In this document: positions 1 to 12,100 of the stretch, piece by piece | Numbering within the stretch: the stretch's first letter is position 1 | Layout of the letters: each line of letters begins with the position of its first letter | Assembly: GCA_003427395.1 (NCBI GenBank) | Contig: BFEA01000084.1 | Location: forward strand, 2,426,802 to 2,455,491 | Direction of reading: 5' to 3' | Length of the DNA: 28,690 bases | DNA from: Chara braunii | Lineage: Eukaryota; Streptophyta; Charophyceae; Charales; Characeae | Translations under genes and position numbers: made by a program | The notes under the pieces: model-generated | Seen by the model: the letters and a program-made list of their open reading frames with translations, nothing else | Told to the model about the DNA's origin: nothing | Databases searched by the model: none

Positions 1-2277
1 GAGCACCTTCGACTTGTGCTAAATAAATTGAGGGAAGCAAAACTCAAGATAAACCCAAAGAAGTGTGAATGGGCTAAGCGTCAAGTGCTATATCTAGGAC
101 ATGTGATTGATGGAGATGGGGTCAAACCGGAAGATGCCAAGATAGCAGCAATCAGAGATTGGCCGAACCCCCGCACCTTGACTGAGTTGCGGTCGTTCCT
201 TGGGTTAGCCAACTACTATCGAAAGTTCGTAAGACACTTTATGATAATAGTTGCTCCCCTTCGTCGATTGTTTAAGAAAGAAGTAATTTGGAAGTGGGAT
301 TCAGACTGCACTATGTCTTTCAAGCGTCTGAAGAGGTGTTTGATCAATTATCCGGTTCTGAAAGTCGCAGACCCTTCATTACCTTTTGTGGTCACGACCG
401 ACGCTAGTCAATATGGTATAGGTGCTGTACTCCAACAAGATGATGGGCATGGGTACAGACCTGTAGAGTTTATGTCTTGCCGCTTACCTAACGAGAAGGC
501 GGCCGCTTCAACGTATGAACGAGAGTTGTATGCTTTGCGTGAGGCTCTCAATCATTGGCGACACTACCTTCTAGGAAGGCATTTTAAAGTATACTCCAAC
601 CGTGAAACGCTTCGCTGGCTCAAAACGTAGGCGCGAATGACACCTAAGTTGACAAGGTGGGCTGCGGAAATTGATATTTTTGATTTTGAGTTGAAGCCAG
701 TAAAGGGTAAATATAANGTTGTTGCTGATGCACTAAGTCGTAGATCAGACTTTTTCGGTGCTATTGTGACTTATTTAGATGTGGGTACTGACCTATAGAA
801 GAAGATTAGGAATGCGTATTGCTCTGATCCTATATATGGAACCATAATTAAGCTGGTGCAAGAAAAGCCAACAGAGTTTCCCGATCATAAAATAACTAAG
901 GGTCTATTGTTTGAACGAACTGATGTAAATGATAGGCTGTGTATACCCAATAATGAAGAGATCAAAAGTATGATCTTGGGGGAATGCCATGATACAGAAG
1001 GTCATTTTGGATGGAAGAAGACCTACGGAACTTTATTGCGTTCCTACACCTGGCCTCGAATGAAAGCAGACTGTATCGCGTATGTGCAGGGTTGCCAAGT
1101 GTGCCAACGAAACAAAAGCACCACGAAATCGCCCCTCGGGCTACTTAAGCCCTTACCTATCCCTACCGGCCCTGGAGACTGTCTCTATAAATTTCATAGA
1201 TACTAAGGTCAAAAGTAGGAATGGGAAAACGCAAGTAATGGTCATAGTGGATAGATTCACTAAGTATGCTGTTTTTATAGCTTTACCTGCGGAAGCAAAG
1301 ACTGAATTGGTAATTCGGGAATTCTTTAACCATTGGGTAAAAGACTTTGGACATCCCTTAACTATTGTGAGTGATAGAGATACCAGGTTCACGAGTGAAC
1401 AATGACAACAACTGATGAATGTTTATAGCTCTAAGTTGACTATGTCATCAGGCAGACATCCTGAGACTAATGGCCGGACTGAGCAGATGAACAAGATTTT
1501 GCAGCAAACGTTACGCATGTACATCCGTTCCAATCAGATTGACTGGGATAAACATCGACCTAAAGTTGCCAGTGCCTATAATAACTTTGTACATCTATCT
1601 ACATGTAAGACTCCTATGGAGTTACATCTGGGATGGCATCCACGCAGACCCATTGATCGGTTGAACCCGGATCAAGTACATAAGCTTCCTATAGGGACTA
1701 GTGAATTTGCAGTCCAATATCAGAAAGACATTGAGAAAGTAAAAGAAAATATACTTAAAGCACAGCATCAAATGATTGAACAGGCAAATAAACATAGGCG
1801 CCCGTCTCAATTTGCTGTAGGAGATTTGGTTTGGGTAAAATCTAAAGAGTTTGCTCTTGAAGAGAACATCTCTCAGAAGCTTCTACCCACCTACAGAGGA
1901 CCTTGGCAAGTTCTAGACGTAATTGGAGATGTGGATGGTCCTTCGTATGTCATTGAAATTCCTCCTCATCTACGTACATATTCAGTGTTCCATGCGTCCA
2001 AGCTCTTACCTTGTGTAACGAATGAGCTCTCCCAAATCGCCGATCAATGATACCTCCGAGTATGGATGGGAAGTATGACGTGGATAAAATTGTTGCAGAA
2101 AGTACTTACCACACAGGACGTAGAGGCAGACCACATCGACAGTATAAGGTGAGGTTTGCATACCAGGATCCTAGTGAAGATCACTGGTTTACAAGAGAAG
2201 GGCTGTTAGATTTTGCACCTCATATTGTGTCTGCATACGAAAGCGTAAAGAGAGGAATTCATATCCTTGATAGGTAA
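1..2277 (+). pseudogene. pol: Ty3/gypsy pol polyprotein fragment: RT thumb, RNase H, integrase, chromodomain (decayed)
   Basis: Reading starts in frame 1 at base 1 with an RT thumb (LGHVI, then FLGLANYYRKF near bases 195-230). RNase H follows: the first Asp is in TTDAS (about 397-411) and the Glu in YEREL. The third catalytic Asp appears as Asn in VYSNRETL (AAC at 598-600). The integrase has an HHCC zinc motif (H at GECH and GHF, C at CQVC, about 985-1115). Its DDE core has FID near 1195, SDRD near 1370 and the Glu in NGRTEQ near 1475. A chromodomain (YDVDKIV to HWFTREGLLDF) spans about 2074-2220. Breaks: TAG at 628-630, TAG at 796-798, a frame change near 1165-1180 (frame 1 to 2), TGA at 1403-1405, and a return to frame 1 near 2045. 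One ambiguous base lies at 719. The enzyme would reverse-transcribe and integrate the element; this copy cannot make an intact polyprotein. Confidence 0.9.
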
Positions 2278-2529
2278 ATTATTCTCAGAGGACTTCGAAT
2301 TTAGGCCGGCGAGAGTAAAAGGGCCTTTACCCGAAATAGGCCTCAGGCCTTGTCAAAGTAACGCAGCACAGACCTTGTAAAAATAAAGCATTGTGAAAAG
2401 GTATCTCGCCAGGGCTCAGAAACGTGAAAGCAGGTCAAAGGTCAAGTTCTCTATCAACAGGCATATCTAAAGCTCAGGCAAAGGGCATTGTCAAAAGACT
2501 TACATGTTCACCAGGAGATGTGTATGTCA

Positions 2530-2643
2530 TGTCTGTTCGGGTAAGAGTGTGTCTGTGCGTGCAGGCAGTGTACCTGTTCGTGGAAAGTAAAGTGTCTGTT
2601 CAAGCAGTAAATGTGTCTGTTCGTTGAGAGTTGTGCCTGTCCG
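2530..2643 (+). repeat. Irregular TGTCTGTTCG reiterations in putative U3
   Basis: Variants of the 10-mer TGTCTGTTCG occur at about 2530, 2550, 2571 (partial), 2593, 2614 and 2634. Several are followed by a GAAAGTAAAG-like word (2582, 2644). The spacing is roughly 20 nt. In an LTR U3 such reiterations often hold enhancer sites, but that role is inference. Confidence 0.55.
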
Positions 2644-2840
2644 AAAGTAAAGTCAATAGGCACAGTCCCAGTTCTGGTCTAAGTCCAGGGGTCAGTCCAG
2701 ATCCAGACTTTCAAGTCCAAATTCAGGCCGGGAGGCCTCAGCAGCAGTTGAACTTCATTGGGACTCTACTGGGACATATGCAATGCAGGGTCTGGGACAA
2801 AAGGAAGGCTGGATTGAGCCAATGCAGACCCAGCGAGGAG

Positions 2841-2848
2841 TATAAAGG
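2841..2848 (+). promoter_or_regulatory. TATA box of the putative LTR promoter
   Basis: TATAAAGG lies in a GC-richer context inside the candidate LTR and would start the element transcript shortly downstream. It supports the LTR assignment; no transcript evidence is available. Confidence 0.4.
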
Positions 2849-3447
2849 AGGAAGCCAGCCTCATTCCTCGCCAGATCTCCACTGGTTGTTTCAGCGTGGA
2901 AGTGTTGAAACACTTGTGCGCTAAGTCAGTAGGAGCAGCGCTGGAAGAAGCAGATGTGCTGAGTGAGGGAAGAAGATTGCACGCTGGAAGTGATGCAGCC
3001 ATAGCTGCCCAGCAAGTTAGAATTAGTAGTAGTGAGTTAGTATGTAGCTATGAGTAGTATTCAGAGTAGATCCTCATGAATGAAGGGTGTGTATGCATCG
3101 TAGGAGGAAGGGATTGAGGCTGAGAGTATTCATTCAAGGTTGGGCTATGGAAGATACTTACCTGAGTTGAATGTGGGCTGCAGAGGTGGCGCTGATGAGT
3201 AATGACCACATTGATGACTTGGAGGTTATCTGCAGGAGTGGCGCTGATTCACTGGAAGTCACATTGATGAGCTGATAAGAGATTGGGGTTGCGCTGATGA
3301 GCGCTGGACTCAGGGGAACTTTGAAATACTTTGTATTCATATTTCTGATAATATAAGTTGTGAAACTCGGTCCTCTTCTTCTCTACCTTTGTCTATGGTT
3401 GATACTATTGATCGCTGCGTGTGAAGATGATGCATGACATGTACACA

Positions 3448-3968
3448 TCTGCGTGAGATGGTCCCCAGGACTCATGCAGCCCCCCTCTCCCTCTGTCCTG
3501 CCTCAGTGTCTACCACTGACGACTAGCACTCCTTTACCATCTTTCTGGGTGGGATGACTCAACCGGACAGCAGTTGCAGGCATCGTTGCTCAGCAGGAGA
3601 TCATCCCTGGTTGAAGCACAAGCTCAACCGAACCCTTTTCGGGTACTTTGGGTGCGAGGTATGACCTTCTTCTATGCAGGCCTGCCATACGGGTACTTCG
3701 GGTGCTAGGCATGAACCTTTTTCTATGCAGGCCAAATGGGCATCAACACCCAAGACGTTAAATCGCCAGACTGAGTACCTTTCCCCACTTGAAAAACAAT
3801 ATGCAGCTCGTTTATGACCGCAACTTTCGGGGGTTGGGGTACCGCACCAAAATGGCTGGCGGCGCCAGCTAGGGCATTTCCAGGGTCGGAGAAAAGTGCC
3901 TCAGGAGTTACAGTGCGCGACTATGGTCCTTATTATAGCATGAACGAACATGGGTTTTCTAAGGCCAC
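3448..3968. other. Unassigned spacer between gypsy LTR and LINE tail
   Basis: I see no gene here. The stretch holds a two-copy 50-bp tandem repeat (described separately) and a GC-rich segment around 3830-3900. Its right end, TCTAAGGCCAC at 3958-3968, abuts the T20 tract that marks the LINE 3' end on the other strand, so it should be the LINE target flank. Confidence 0.5.
3640..3734 (+). repeat. Two-copy tandem repeat, 50-bp unit
   Basis: Units start at 3640 and 3690. Each reads CGGGTACTT, then GGGTGC, then an ATGA word, and ends CTATGCAGGCC. The copies differ at only a few positions. Function unknown. Confidence 0.8.
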
Positions 3969-3988
3969 TTTTTTTTTTTTTTTTTTTT

Positions 3989-4583
3989 AATGCTGTTTAA
4001 GGCCGACATCGCTAGCACCTGGGGGGAGGCTCCATCTATTGGTGGGGAGCAACACCTGCTGGAAAATGGGTCCAGCGTCCCTTACATAGATTGATACAAA
4101 ATGTTGCAAAGAGGAAAATTGAAAAGCGCCTGGAGAGGGCCTGCCAGCATTGATTGCTCTGGGAATCAGAGGATTGACTGAGCAGGTGTGAAGACGACCC
4201 GAACGTGAAACTGGGAGTGGCAGAACCTCACCTCCCTTTCCATCCCTATGCCTGGTCAAGGTACCGGGAGGAGCCACTGGGGGGCACCAGTGGTTATCCT
4301 GCGGTCTCCCTACCATTCCTCCGAAACGCCTACCTACAACACTGTCTTCGGTCGCCGCCATCCACACTGACAGCAAAAAGAAGGTAGTGGACAAAAGACA
4401 CAAAAAGGAGAGGGATTGAAAAACAGAACACTGTCAAACGGAGGCAGGCTAAAACCAGAAAAAACAGGTAATCAGGAACGGACCATAAGAACCAAAATCC
4501 GCTCCAAACACTATCAAAAAGCATAGACAATACTCAGACGGAAAAAGACCAGGAGGGTTCAGAGGGTTCCAGTGGGCAGAAGA
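3989..4583 (-). other. LINE 3' UTR
   Basis: This lies between the probable ORF2 stop and the poly(A) tail on the minus strand. It contains the two-hairpin tail at 4029-4076, which also occurs in four other elements of the window. Just upstream, still within ORF2, is a near-perfect 20-nt palindrome (4697-4716, arms GGTAGTCCC and GGGACTACC). No further coding pattern is convincing, although one minus frame (4403-3987) is open by chance. Confidence 0.65.
4029..4076 (-). repeat. Shared two-hairpin tail, copy 1 (LINE 3' UTR)
   Basis: On the minus strand hairpin 1 is GCTGGA/TCCAGC around a 7-nt loop (4076-4058) and hairpin 2 is GCTCC/GGAGC around a 12-nt loop (4050-4029). The poly(A) tract follows about 40 nt later. 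In LINEs a 3' UTR structure is commonly what the RT recognises; that role is inferred here. Confidence 0.8.
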
Positions 4584-7500
4584 TTACAGGCGTAATTCCA
4601 AAGACCCCGGATGCGGAGGGAAGGGGTCTGGAAACTCCTCTGATTGTCTCATGGGGATGTACGAGTCTATCGACAACCATTCCTTGAAACTCAGGTGGTA
4701 GTCCCTTGGGACTACCTCTCCATCTTGGTCCTCCCTGCCAACATCTCCATCCCAATCCCCTGCCCAGCAGACCTCCACTACCCACCCCTCCCGATCCCCA
4801 TCCAGCCGCTCCCTAGAAAATTGTAATAGACGTTATCGAATATCCTTGGATCTGTGGAGGTTATCGAGTGATTGTCTAATGGTCTTCCACCTATGCAAGA
4901 GTTCCAATTGGAAATGCGTTTTGAGATGCTCCAACCTCTCCTCACCCTCAATCCGTACCATGTCGAAAGTGAGGATGCAGCGTTGGCACCACAGGATCCA
5001 CAAGATCGTTCTTCGTGACAAATGAAACATGTTTGTCACAAAGGTGTTGTCCTGAAAGGGTGGGTAGTAACACATGAGGATGGCCCACCATTCCCACAGT
5101 CATGGATGCCCTGGAACCATTCGTTGCCACACCCTATCCCACCATCTCAAAACTGTTGACGGACATTGCAGGAAAATGTGTTCTATTGTCCGTGCTCTCT
5201 TCCTGGCTGGGAACCCCATAAGGCAGCGGGAGCACCAGGGGAGCGCACGGCCTTGTTGCTCTAAACATGAATGATCGATCAGCCAGTTGTTGGTAGGGGG
5301 ACACCGATGCACGATCTGTCATTGTAAGGATGTGATTTTTGCAGGTCTGCTCTTGGTATCTCCGAACCATCAAATCAGTGTGAGAAGGTGTCTCTCCACG
5401 TTGAGTTGCCTCTGCCATCTGTCGATCACTGTATCCCTGAGGCACCGCTTAGTTCTGATCATTTTATATATCGCCTTCACCGTGAGGTCGGACAACATTT
5501 TTGGTTTTGGGTGTCTTGGGTTATGTCGTGTGTCCGAGTTCCAGATCCATTCCAATGGGTCAAAAGGGAGGTTTTCTAAGGCGAATTCAGGAAGAAAGGC
5601 CCGCTGGTGATCCCCATTCTCTATAACCCTGATTCGGTATAGATCCTCTAATCGAGTCCATTGGAAGGGGTCCCGGCTCCCATCCAGCGAGCCGTCTCCT
5701 TTTATGCTAATCAGCCCCTCTTCCGAGCTGACTAGATGAATCATTCCTACCTTTTCATCCCTCGCTTTCTTGGTCATCCAATCCCCCTCCTTCACTACCG
5801 GATCCTTGCGAAGAATGGGCCACCGTCCTATCAGGAGGGCCTCCGTTATGGCTTCCAGTGCCGATTCAATATTGTGACAATATCTCAATTCCTCCCTCAT
5901 CTTTTCCGGGGTCTCCCAGTCCTTCCTCTCCCTGTCCCAAAGGTCACCCACTCGAGTCACCCCATTTTTCACCCAGCCCTTCCACGGGGAGTCCGAACTG
6001 CTAAAGATTTGACTTCGTTCATTAGTGATTCATCGATTACCGAAGAGGGGTTGCCTTGCTACTTCCTCCCACCTATTTGGGGGTGGTCGATTTGGAGGGG
6101 GTATTTTTCTCCAAGTTTTCAACACGCGAGGCCAGAAGTCATCTCTCCGTCCCTCCCCACCCCGAGGGCGTTGTGGCACTCTCCAGTAGCGGTCGTCTAA
6201 CCATTGGAAGGGGTGAACAGACTGAGGGGCTTCTGGGGCCAGGCGGGCAATATGCATCAGTGCTAATGGTCTCCATACGAGTGTTTTCTCGAAAATCAAA
6301 TGTGCAACCCATTGTGAACTCAGGGTTTGGGACTGGGTGAGGGGTCTATAATGCCAAGACCTCCTTGGGCTTTAGGTTGAGTGACCGAGTCCCAAGCCAC
6401 ACGACTGACGGCATGGGGGTTCTCACTATCCCCTCTCCATAGGTAGGTTGCCACCTTCCTCTTTAAGATCTTCAGGACCCCTGGACTTAGTGGCCATAGT
6501 ACAGATTTATACCAAAGGGAGGCCAAGACTACATTGTTTATCACCAAGGCCCGCCTAAAAAGAGATGTATGTTGGTGGTTCCATTAAGAGAGTTTTGCAC
6601 ATGCCGGGGCTGAAATCCAGCCGTCATCTTCCAGGGGTTTACCATTGAGTGTCATTTTTACCCCCAGAATCCTGATCGGGGATTCTGGGTCCACCCAGGT
6701 AATTTGGTGATTTTCCGGGGGACGGCCCCCTTGATGGTGGAGCCACCAACCTATCATTTTGTGGCCCCAGTTGACAGTCATATCAGAGAGGGTACAAAAA
6801 AGGTTCATTAACCTATGTATCTCTTCCATGTTCTGATGTGTGGCGTCCCCCGTAATTGTTAGATCGTCTGCAAATAATGAACAGATTGGGATTGCATCCT
6901 CAGGAATGTCGACAATTTGAATTCTCTTTAGATCCTTGCACTCTTGAAGGTTAGCTGTTAACGCTTCCATTACGATGATGAATAGGAAGGGGGCGATAGG
7001 GTCCCCTTGTCTAACTGAACCTTGCAGTCTAAACCCTGGCGCTATAGTCCCGTGTATTTGAACGCTCGTAGTCGCGTTTTGGTGCAGGATACGAATCCAT
7101 CTTCGAAAATTATTGTCGAAGTTTACCCGCCCCAAACACCTGTCTAAGAATGTCCAATCCACATGGCCATAGGTTTTTTCGAAGTCGATGAAGATTAGCA
7201 CGGCATTATTTTTTGACTGATGGGTCAGGCTGATCATATCATTGACCAGAAGTATATTCTCTTGGATGTTTCTATTGCACATGAAGCCGGTCTGGGCTGG
7301 ATGGATGATGTCCTCCATTACCCTAATCATGCGATTGGCCAATGCTTTGGACAACATTTTGTAAACCACTGTCAAGAGAGTGATGGGACGGTAATTCCGG
7401 ATGTTCAATTTATCCCCTTTTTTGTAAGGTAAAGATAAAACCCCTTGTCCTACTAGTTCCCCCAGCTCTCCGGAATTTCACACTCCTTGGTAGAAATTCA

Positions 7501-9091
7501 TTAGGTCATCGCTTAGGGAAGGCCACATGGCCTCCCAAAATTCTTTGGGGAAGTCATCTAAGCCTGGGGTTTTCTCTTTTTCCATTTGCATGAGGGCCGT
7601 CCAGATCTCATCTTTGGTGATCTGGCGGTCCAATTGATCTTTCTGTATCGGGGTGGTGAGCTTCCATCGGATATAGGAAGTCTTCCAGCTTTCTAAGGCG
7701 GCTTGCATCCTGCTGTTGGGGGATGTGGGAGGAAAAAAGTCTTTGTAAAAGGATCTGGCGATCCTTACGCTATGGGCTATGGAGATGGTTAATTCGTCTG
7801 TGACTGGGTCCAAAAGGGCCTCAATAGTCGTACGGTGTGCTCTCGTGGGAGCTAGACTAAAAAATTGGGAGTCCATAGTACCTTCAGTGGTCCATTTTGC
7901 TAATTTTCACTGGATCCTGATTCCTTGCCATCTGTGTTGTGCTAGGTAAAGCAGCTGGTCCTGCAAACCTTGGATGTCTTGCCTATGATCATTGAAGTTG
8001 TCTTGGTTAATCAGGTTGTAAAGTCTTTTGTGAACCTCAATTTCCTGTACATGTCATCGGCATGCAAACAACATCGAATATTCTTTACATTTCTTAGCTA
8101 GGAAGAAAAGTCCGTTAGTGAACCATAGGACTTCCGTATCGAAGAGGTGTTTTTGCTTTCTCCAAAAAATCCAAACATCACGAACGTATGAGTGAAATTG
8201 TTTGTCCTTGAGCAGGGATGTGTTTAACTTGTAATATCCAGGACCTTGGTCCGGCCACTTGCGGAAGGAGAAGATGGCTCCACATAAACGGTTTTCCAGG
8301 CCTGGGTAGGGGCTTTGTGGGAAGATGGTGGATAGTTGCAGGGAATTCACAATCTCCTACGAGAGTAAGATTAAGTCTATTCTTGACTTGGAATGCCGGG
8401 AGTGGTCATTGGTACGAAAACATGTATAACTCTTCTCAGTCGGGTACAGGTGTCTATACGCATCCACCAGGTCCAGGGATTCGCAAAAGGCCGCTAATAT
8501 CCTCCCATCTTCTTCCACGTAACTCGAACAGTGGTCGCGGGAGCCCCATCTATTCATCCATCTATCAGGCGCCGCATTGAAATCACCGGCTATGATCAGT
8601 GGGACTCCTCGTGGCCCGAGAGTCTGTAGGTGGGTGAAAAAACGTGCCCTATTTGTCGATGTGTTGGGGGCATATATACACAGGATGCTGATTAGTTCGA
8701 TTTCAAGCATCCCCAGAATCGATACCCACCTCTCTTGATCCTCGTCCGCTGCGAAATGAACCATCTCTAAACGGGACTCCGGCGGGATCCATATAGCTAC
8801 CCCAGCAGAACCTGGTGACTTGGCATGTGCACTATACGCCTGATGAGGACATACTGTTTTATGGGCCCGGTGATGTTCAGGTTTGTCCATTAGATGGGTT
8901 TCCTGGATACAAATAACGTCGGGCCATGTTTTGCCACCCACATCCTTCAATTGGTCCCAGATCGCATGTCTCTTCACAGGATTGAAGGAGGCCAAACCAT
9001 TCACATTGAGGGTTCTTATCTCTAGATCTGCGTACCGGAGGCAGTGTTTCCAGTGCGGATTCATGCAGTAAAGTGTGTCGATTTCGGCCAT
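4584..9091 (-). pseudogene. ORF2: LINE ORF2: APE endonuclease, reverse transcriptase, C-terminal zinc finger (decayed)
   Basis: ATG at 9091, 28 nt past the ORF1 stop. The endonuclease shows LNVNGL, ICIQETHL, CIYAPN, GDFNAAPD and RIDLILLS; the usual SDH motif after these is not visible (GLEN in its place near 8290). The RT has NYRPITLL, the motif A region FIDFEKTYGHVDW (the usual second Asp is Gly), RQGDPIAPFLF, and the catalytic FADD near 6870. The C-terminus has CSRC...EHIFLQC near 5150-5230, a zf-RVT-like finger. Frame 1 runs to about 6320 and frame 2 after it. In-frame stops: 8357 TAG; TGA at 8054, 7907, 7478, 6030, 5370, 5319 and 5100; 6584 TAA; and 4833 TAA. The frame stays coding-like past 4833 to a TAA at 4584, so I place the end there; 4833 is the alternative. 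About 1500 codons. It would nick target DNA and copy LINE RNA. Confidence 0.88.
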
Positions 9092-9119
9092 TAGTATTGT
9101 CCTGATCCCCGCCCCAAAG

Positions 9120-12100
9120 CTAGACCCTTACCCATGGCTTGGCGGACCAGTTGATTGTACATAAAAGCCCATTCTGGAGTACTCTTAATAGACACGTGTG
9201 TAAATCCTCCTCCGACCAGAAAGCATTGGCTTTCACTTGTTGGACGGGAAGCTCCATCAGGGCTCCGTGGTTAAACCACCTAAGATTGGAGTCTTTATCC
9301 TCCTCGAAAAGGACGTATAGATCTGTGGTGGCTATCCTCATTAAACCATCGAATTGAGAGAGGGTTGCCACGACTCCAGCCGGGTAATGCTGGTGTAAAA
9401 AGGGGTCTGCTTTTTTCTTGAAGTCTCTGTCCCTCGGACCAGGGAGGGTCCATATATTATAGAAGCCCCACACCGGTAGTGTGAACCCTCCCTGTATTGG
9501 AGAGAGCCCTCTCTCCATCCTGTCGTCCGCGTATCTTAGCGGGATAACCGTCACACCTTCTTTCAGCTGTAGATTCTTCTCGTATTGGTCTGCCTCCACT
9601 AAGTGCCTGAGTTTTGTATGGCGCGGATGATCGTGGTGAAGGTCGTTCGGGACCAATGGCTGGCTCCCCCCGGGGTCTTCCGGGGTTGGTCGGTGTTGCT
9701 CCGGGGGGTGAAACTGCTCGGCTGAGAGGTGGCAGATTTGCTGGAAAATCTCGGACCAGGAGATGTGGGGGGGGGGGGGCAGCCTCTAGGGCTTTGCGCA
9801 AGGTTGAGCTCTTATTTAGAATGGCAAACAACTGGGCATCAAAACAGTCCCAGAAGTCATGTGTCCCGCCCGAGTATTGGGCACGGAAGCCCTCGATCAG
9901 CTTGTCAGCGATAATTCTCAGTTTTTGCTCCGTATCCATGTCTGTCGGCGAAGCACACATATCCTCCCGTTGGTCAATGTCCGTTGCGGCCACATCCAGA
10001 GGGGGGGGAAGGGGAAGAAGAGGATACTCGATCTCCATAGGTTGCGGACAGAAGGCCCCTTCGAGGTAGTCCTCTGCAAGGGGCTCTGTCTAAGCAACCT
10101 TGCACCCTTCCTCTAGGTAACCTGTTCCCTGGTTCTCTTCAGAAACAGTTATCTTCTTTCCTACCCTGGTGGGTACCTTCTCCTTCCTCCCTTGCATATC
10201 CGTGTTTTGCTGTCTATCAATCTCCTATTGTGCTCGGGGGAGCTTTGCTGGCAGGTGTTCATGAGCCCCTCGCAGTTCCTTTACCGGAGCCTGGAGATGG
10301 GCCAATGAGATTCTAAAAGTCATTGGAGTACCTCCTCCCATTGTATGTGGCTCGGGAGGCCTTGTTCCAAAGTGAGTCACCCTTATGCTATCCTCGAGGG
10401 CCTTCCTAAGCTGTTCATATGCCAGGGGTCAGAAATCCTTTGGGGTCTCTGCGTTTAGGGACTGTAGACCTGTCATAATCCAGTCCATGATTTGTACAAG
10501 AGAGGGGGTACGGATTAGGGCAAGCTCAAGATTTGTCGGGTTGTCCTTCCCGTCGACATTACGCTCCAATACATCTCCATAAGGGTCCTTCAAACCTTTA
10601 ACTGCACGTGGGTTATTGGATGATTGCATGTGAGGCTGAATGTGATGCCTGTCTTGGCTCACTGCCTCTCCCTCCCTAGAACCTCCTAGCTCAGTGGCTA
10701 ATACAGAGAATCTGTTGAGTCTTGCCCCTACCTCCTTATTCTCTATTTTGTTCCGGAGTGGCGGCCCACTTCGATGCCCCTTTTTGGGGGCTTCTGACAG
10801 AGGTTGGTTACCTTGATCTAGCAGGTAGTCCTCCGGGGCTGGGCCAATTTTCTTCCATCCATTCTGATTCCCTTCCTGGACAACCCTTTCAACGGAGGTA
10901 GGCCCCTGTGAATTTGCTTGGGAACCTACCGTCATCGGGGGTGACTTAGTGGAAGGAGATTTGTCCTTTCGGACAGTCCTTTCTACGGAAGTGAGCCCCT
11001 GAGGCTGTAAGTGGGATTCTACCGTCTTCGGGGGTGTCCAGGTAGAAGGGGGTTTGGACTCGAGGTTAGGTTCGCCCGTCCCTTCCCACACCCACCCTAT
11101 GATATTTCCATCCTCGTCGTTCTTATCGGCGAAGACCCATCCTTCGTGTCCCGCGTTGACGATGCACCTAAATGGGTCTTGAGTTAGGCGCCATGTGGCC
11201 CTAACTTGATTGATTGGATGGTGGGAGCACACCGGGTCGGTGTATGGCGCCTAACTCGATTGATTGGATGGTGGGAGCACACCGGGTCGGTGTATAGGTG
11301 ACCATAGGCTTGCACTTGAAACACCAAGGGCGCAGCTTGTGAGCCGTATGAATCTTGAAGTCTTTATCGCCGATCCGGAAGGGGATTGTGTCGTCGACAG
11401 AGAAGGGCTGCCCCTCTGGGAGATCGATTGCCAACATGAGGTAATCGTCCCATTTCGCCACATGCGGGGGCAGCGGGTCAATAAGGTCAATGATATCAAA
11501 TTTCTCCCCAAAGTCTTGAACAAACGCAACTTGGATTTCAATGGGGATGTGACGAAACTCTACCCAGAAATTGTCTGCCATCATTCTCTCCCTTCTTTCT
11601 TCGGGACGTTGTCGTTTCGGGGGAGCCCATGGATAGATCCGTACCTCGGACCTATCGCAACGAATCGATCTCCATTTATCCATGGCCTGTTTGTCTCCCT
11701 CGAATCTGCAAATGACCATGACCGTGGATACAAAAACAGGTTGGAGTAGAAAAAGATTTTGTGCCTCTTCCATGCTACCTTTGAGAGATGCCAGCCTCTT
11801 CCTTATCCACCCAACTTTGTCATTTGTAGATTTGAAACTGGCATCATCATGGAAGACCCAATTGCTGGCATGTTTGGTGTATAACTCGTTCTTGTCCCTA
11901 ACTTTATCCGACGGTAAGGCTTTAACCAGAGCGGATTTTCCTTTCCGGTTGATTACCTTAGGCTCGGAAGGGGTCAGGAGTTTGGATAGGAAAAAAACGC
12001 ATGCGGATGAAAGATTCTCCAGGGGGATCTTCCATTCATGCTTTTCTCCTTCCTCTGCATTCCTTTGAATTGTGATCGATTGACCAGCGTGTGGTCTATG

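Larger units (their letters stand above)
1..3447 (+). mobile_element. Ty3/gypsy chromovirus-type LTR retrotransposon, 3' portion
   Basis: The order RT thumb, RNase H, integrase, C-terminal chromodomain, short non-coding gap, then a candidate 3' LTR is that of a chromovirus lineage Ty3/gypsy element. The window edge cuts the element inside the reverse transcriptase, so gag, protease, the RT catalytic core, the 5' LTR and its primer-binding site are not seen. The copy is dead: three in-frame stops and two frame changes break pol. The LTR boundaries are inferred from short terminal inverted repeats and a TATA box, not from comparison with a second LTR. The chromodomain places it with plant chromoviruses by family knowledge; the clade within them cannot be named from this alone. 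Confidence 0.85.
2519..3447 (+). repeat. Candidate 3' LTR of the Ty3/gypsy element
   Basis: The segment begins TGTGTATGTCATG (2519-2531) and ends CATGACATGTACACA (3433-3447). These are inverted complements apart from a 2-nt indel, and they give the TG...CA ends expected of an LTR. It begins about 240 nt after the chromodomain stop. A TATAAAGG box lies about 320 nt inside, which suits a U3/R boundary. The polypurine tract just upstream is weak (AGGAGA), and the partner 5' LTR is outside the window, so the limits are an inference. U3 carries repeated TGTCTGTTCG-like words. Confidence 0.45.

Noticed and set aside
3830-3930. Possible small structured RNA gene (5S-like or snRNA-like)
   Set aside because: GC-rich with some pairing but no matching conserved boxes that I could identify.
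5100-8056. UGA read as Trp (altered genetic code)
   Set aside because: TAG and TAA stops and frameshifts occur in the same ORFs, so simple decay of a dead element is enough.
11264-12068. Plus-strand frames across LINE ORF1
   Set aside because: Shadows of the minus-strand ORF1, which has family motifs.
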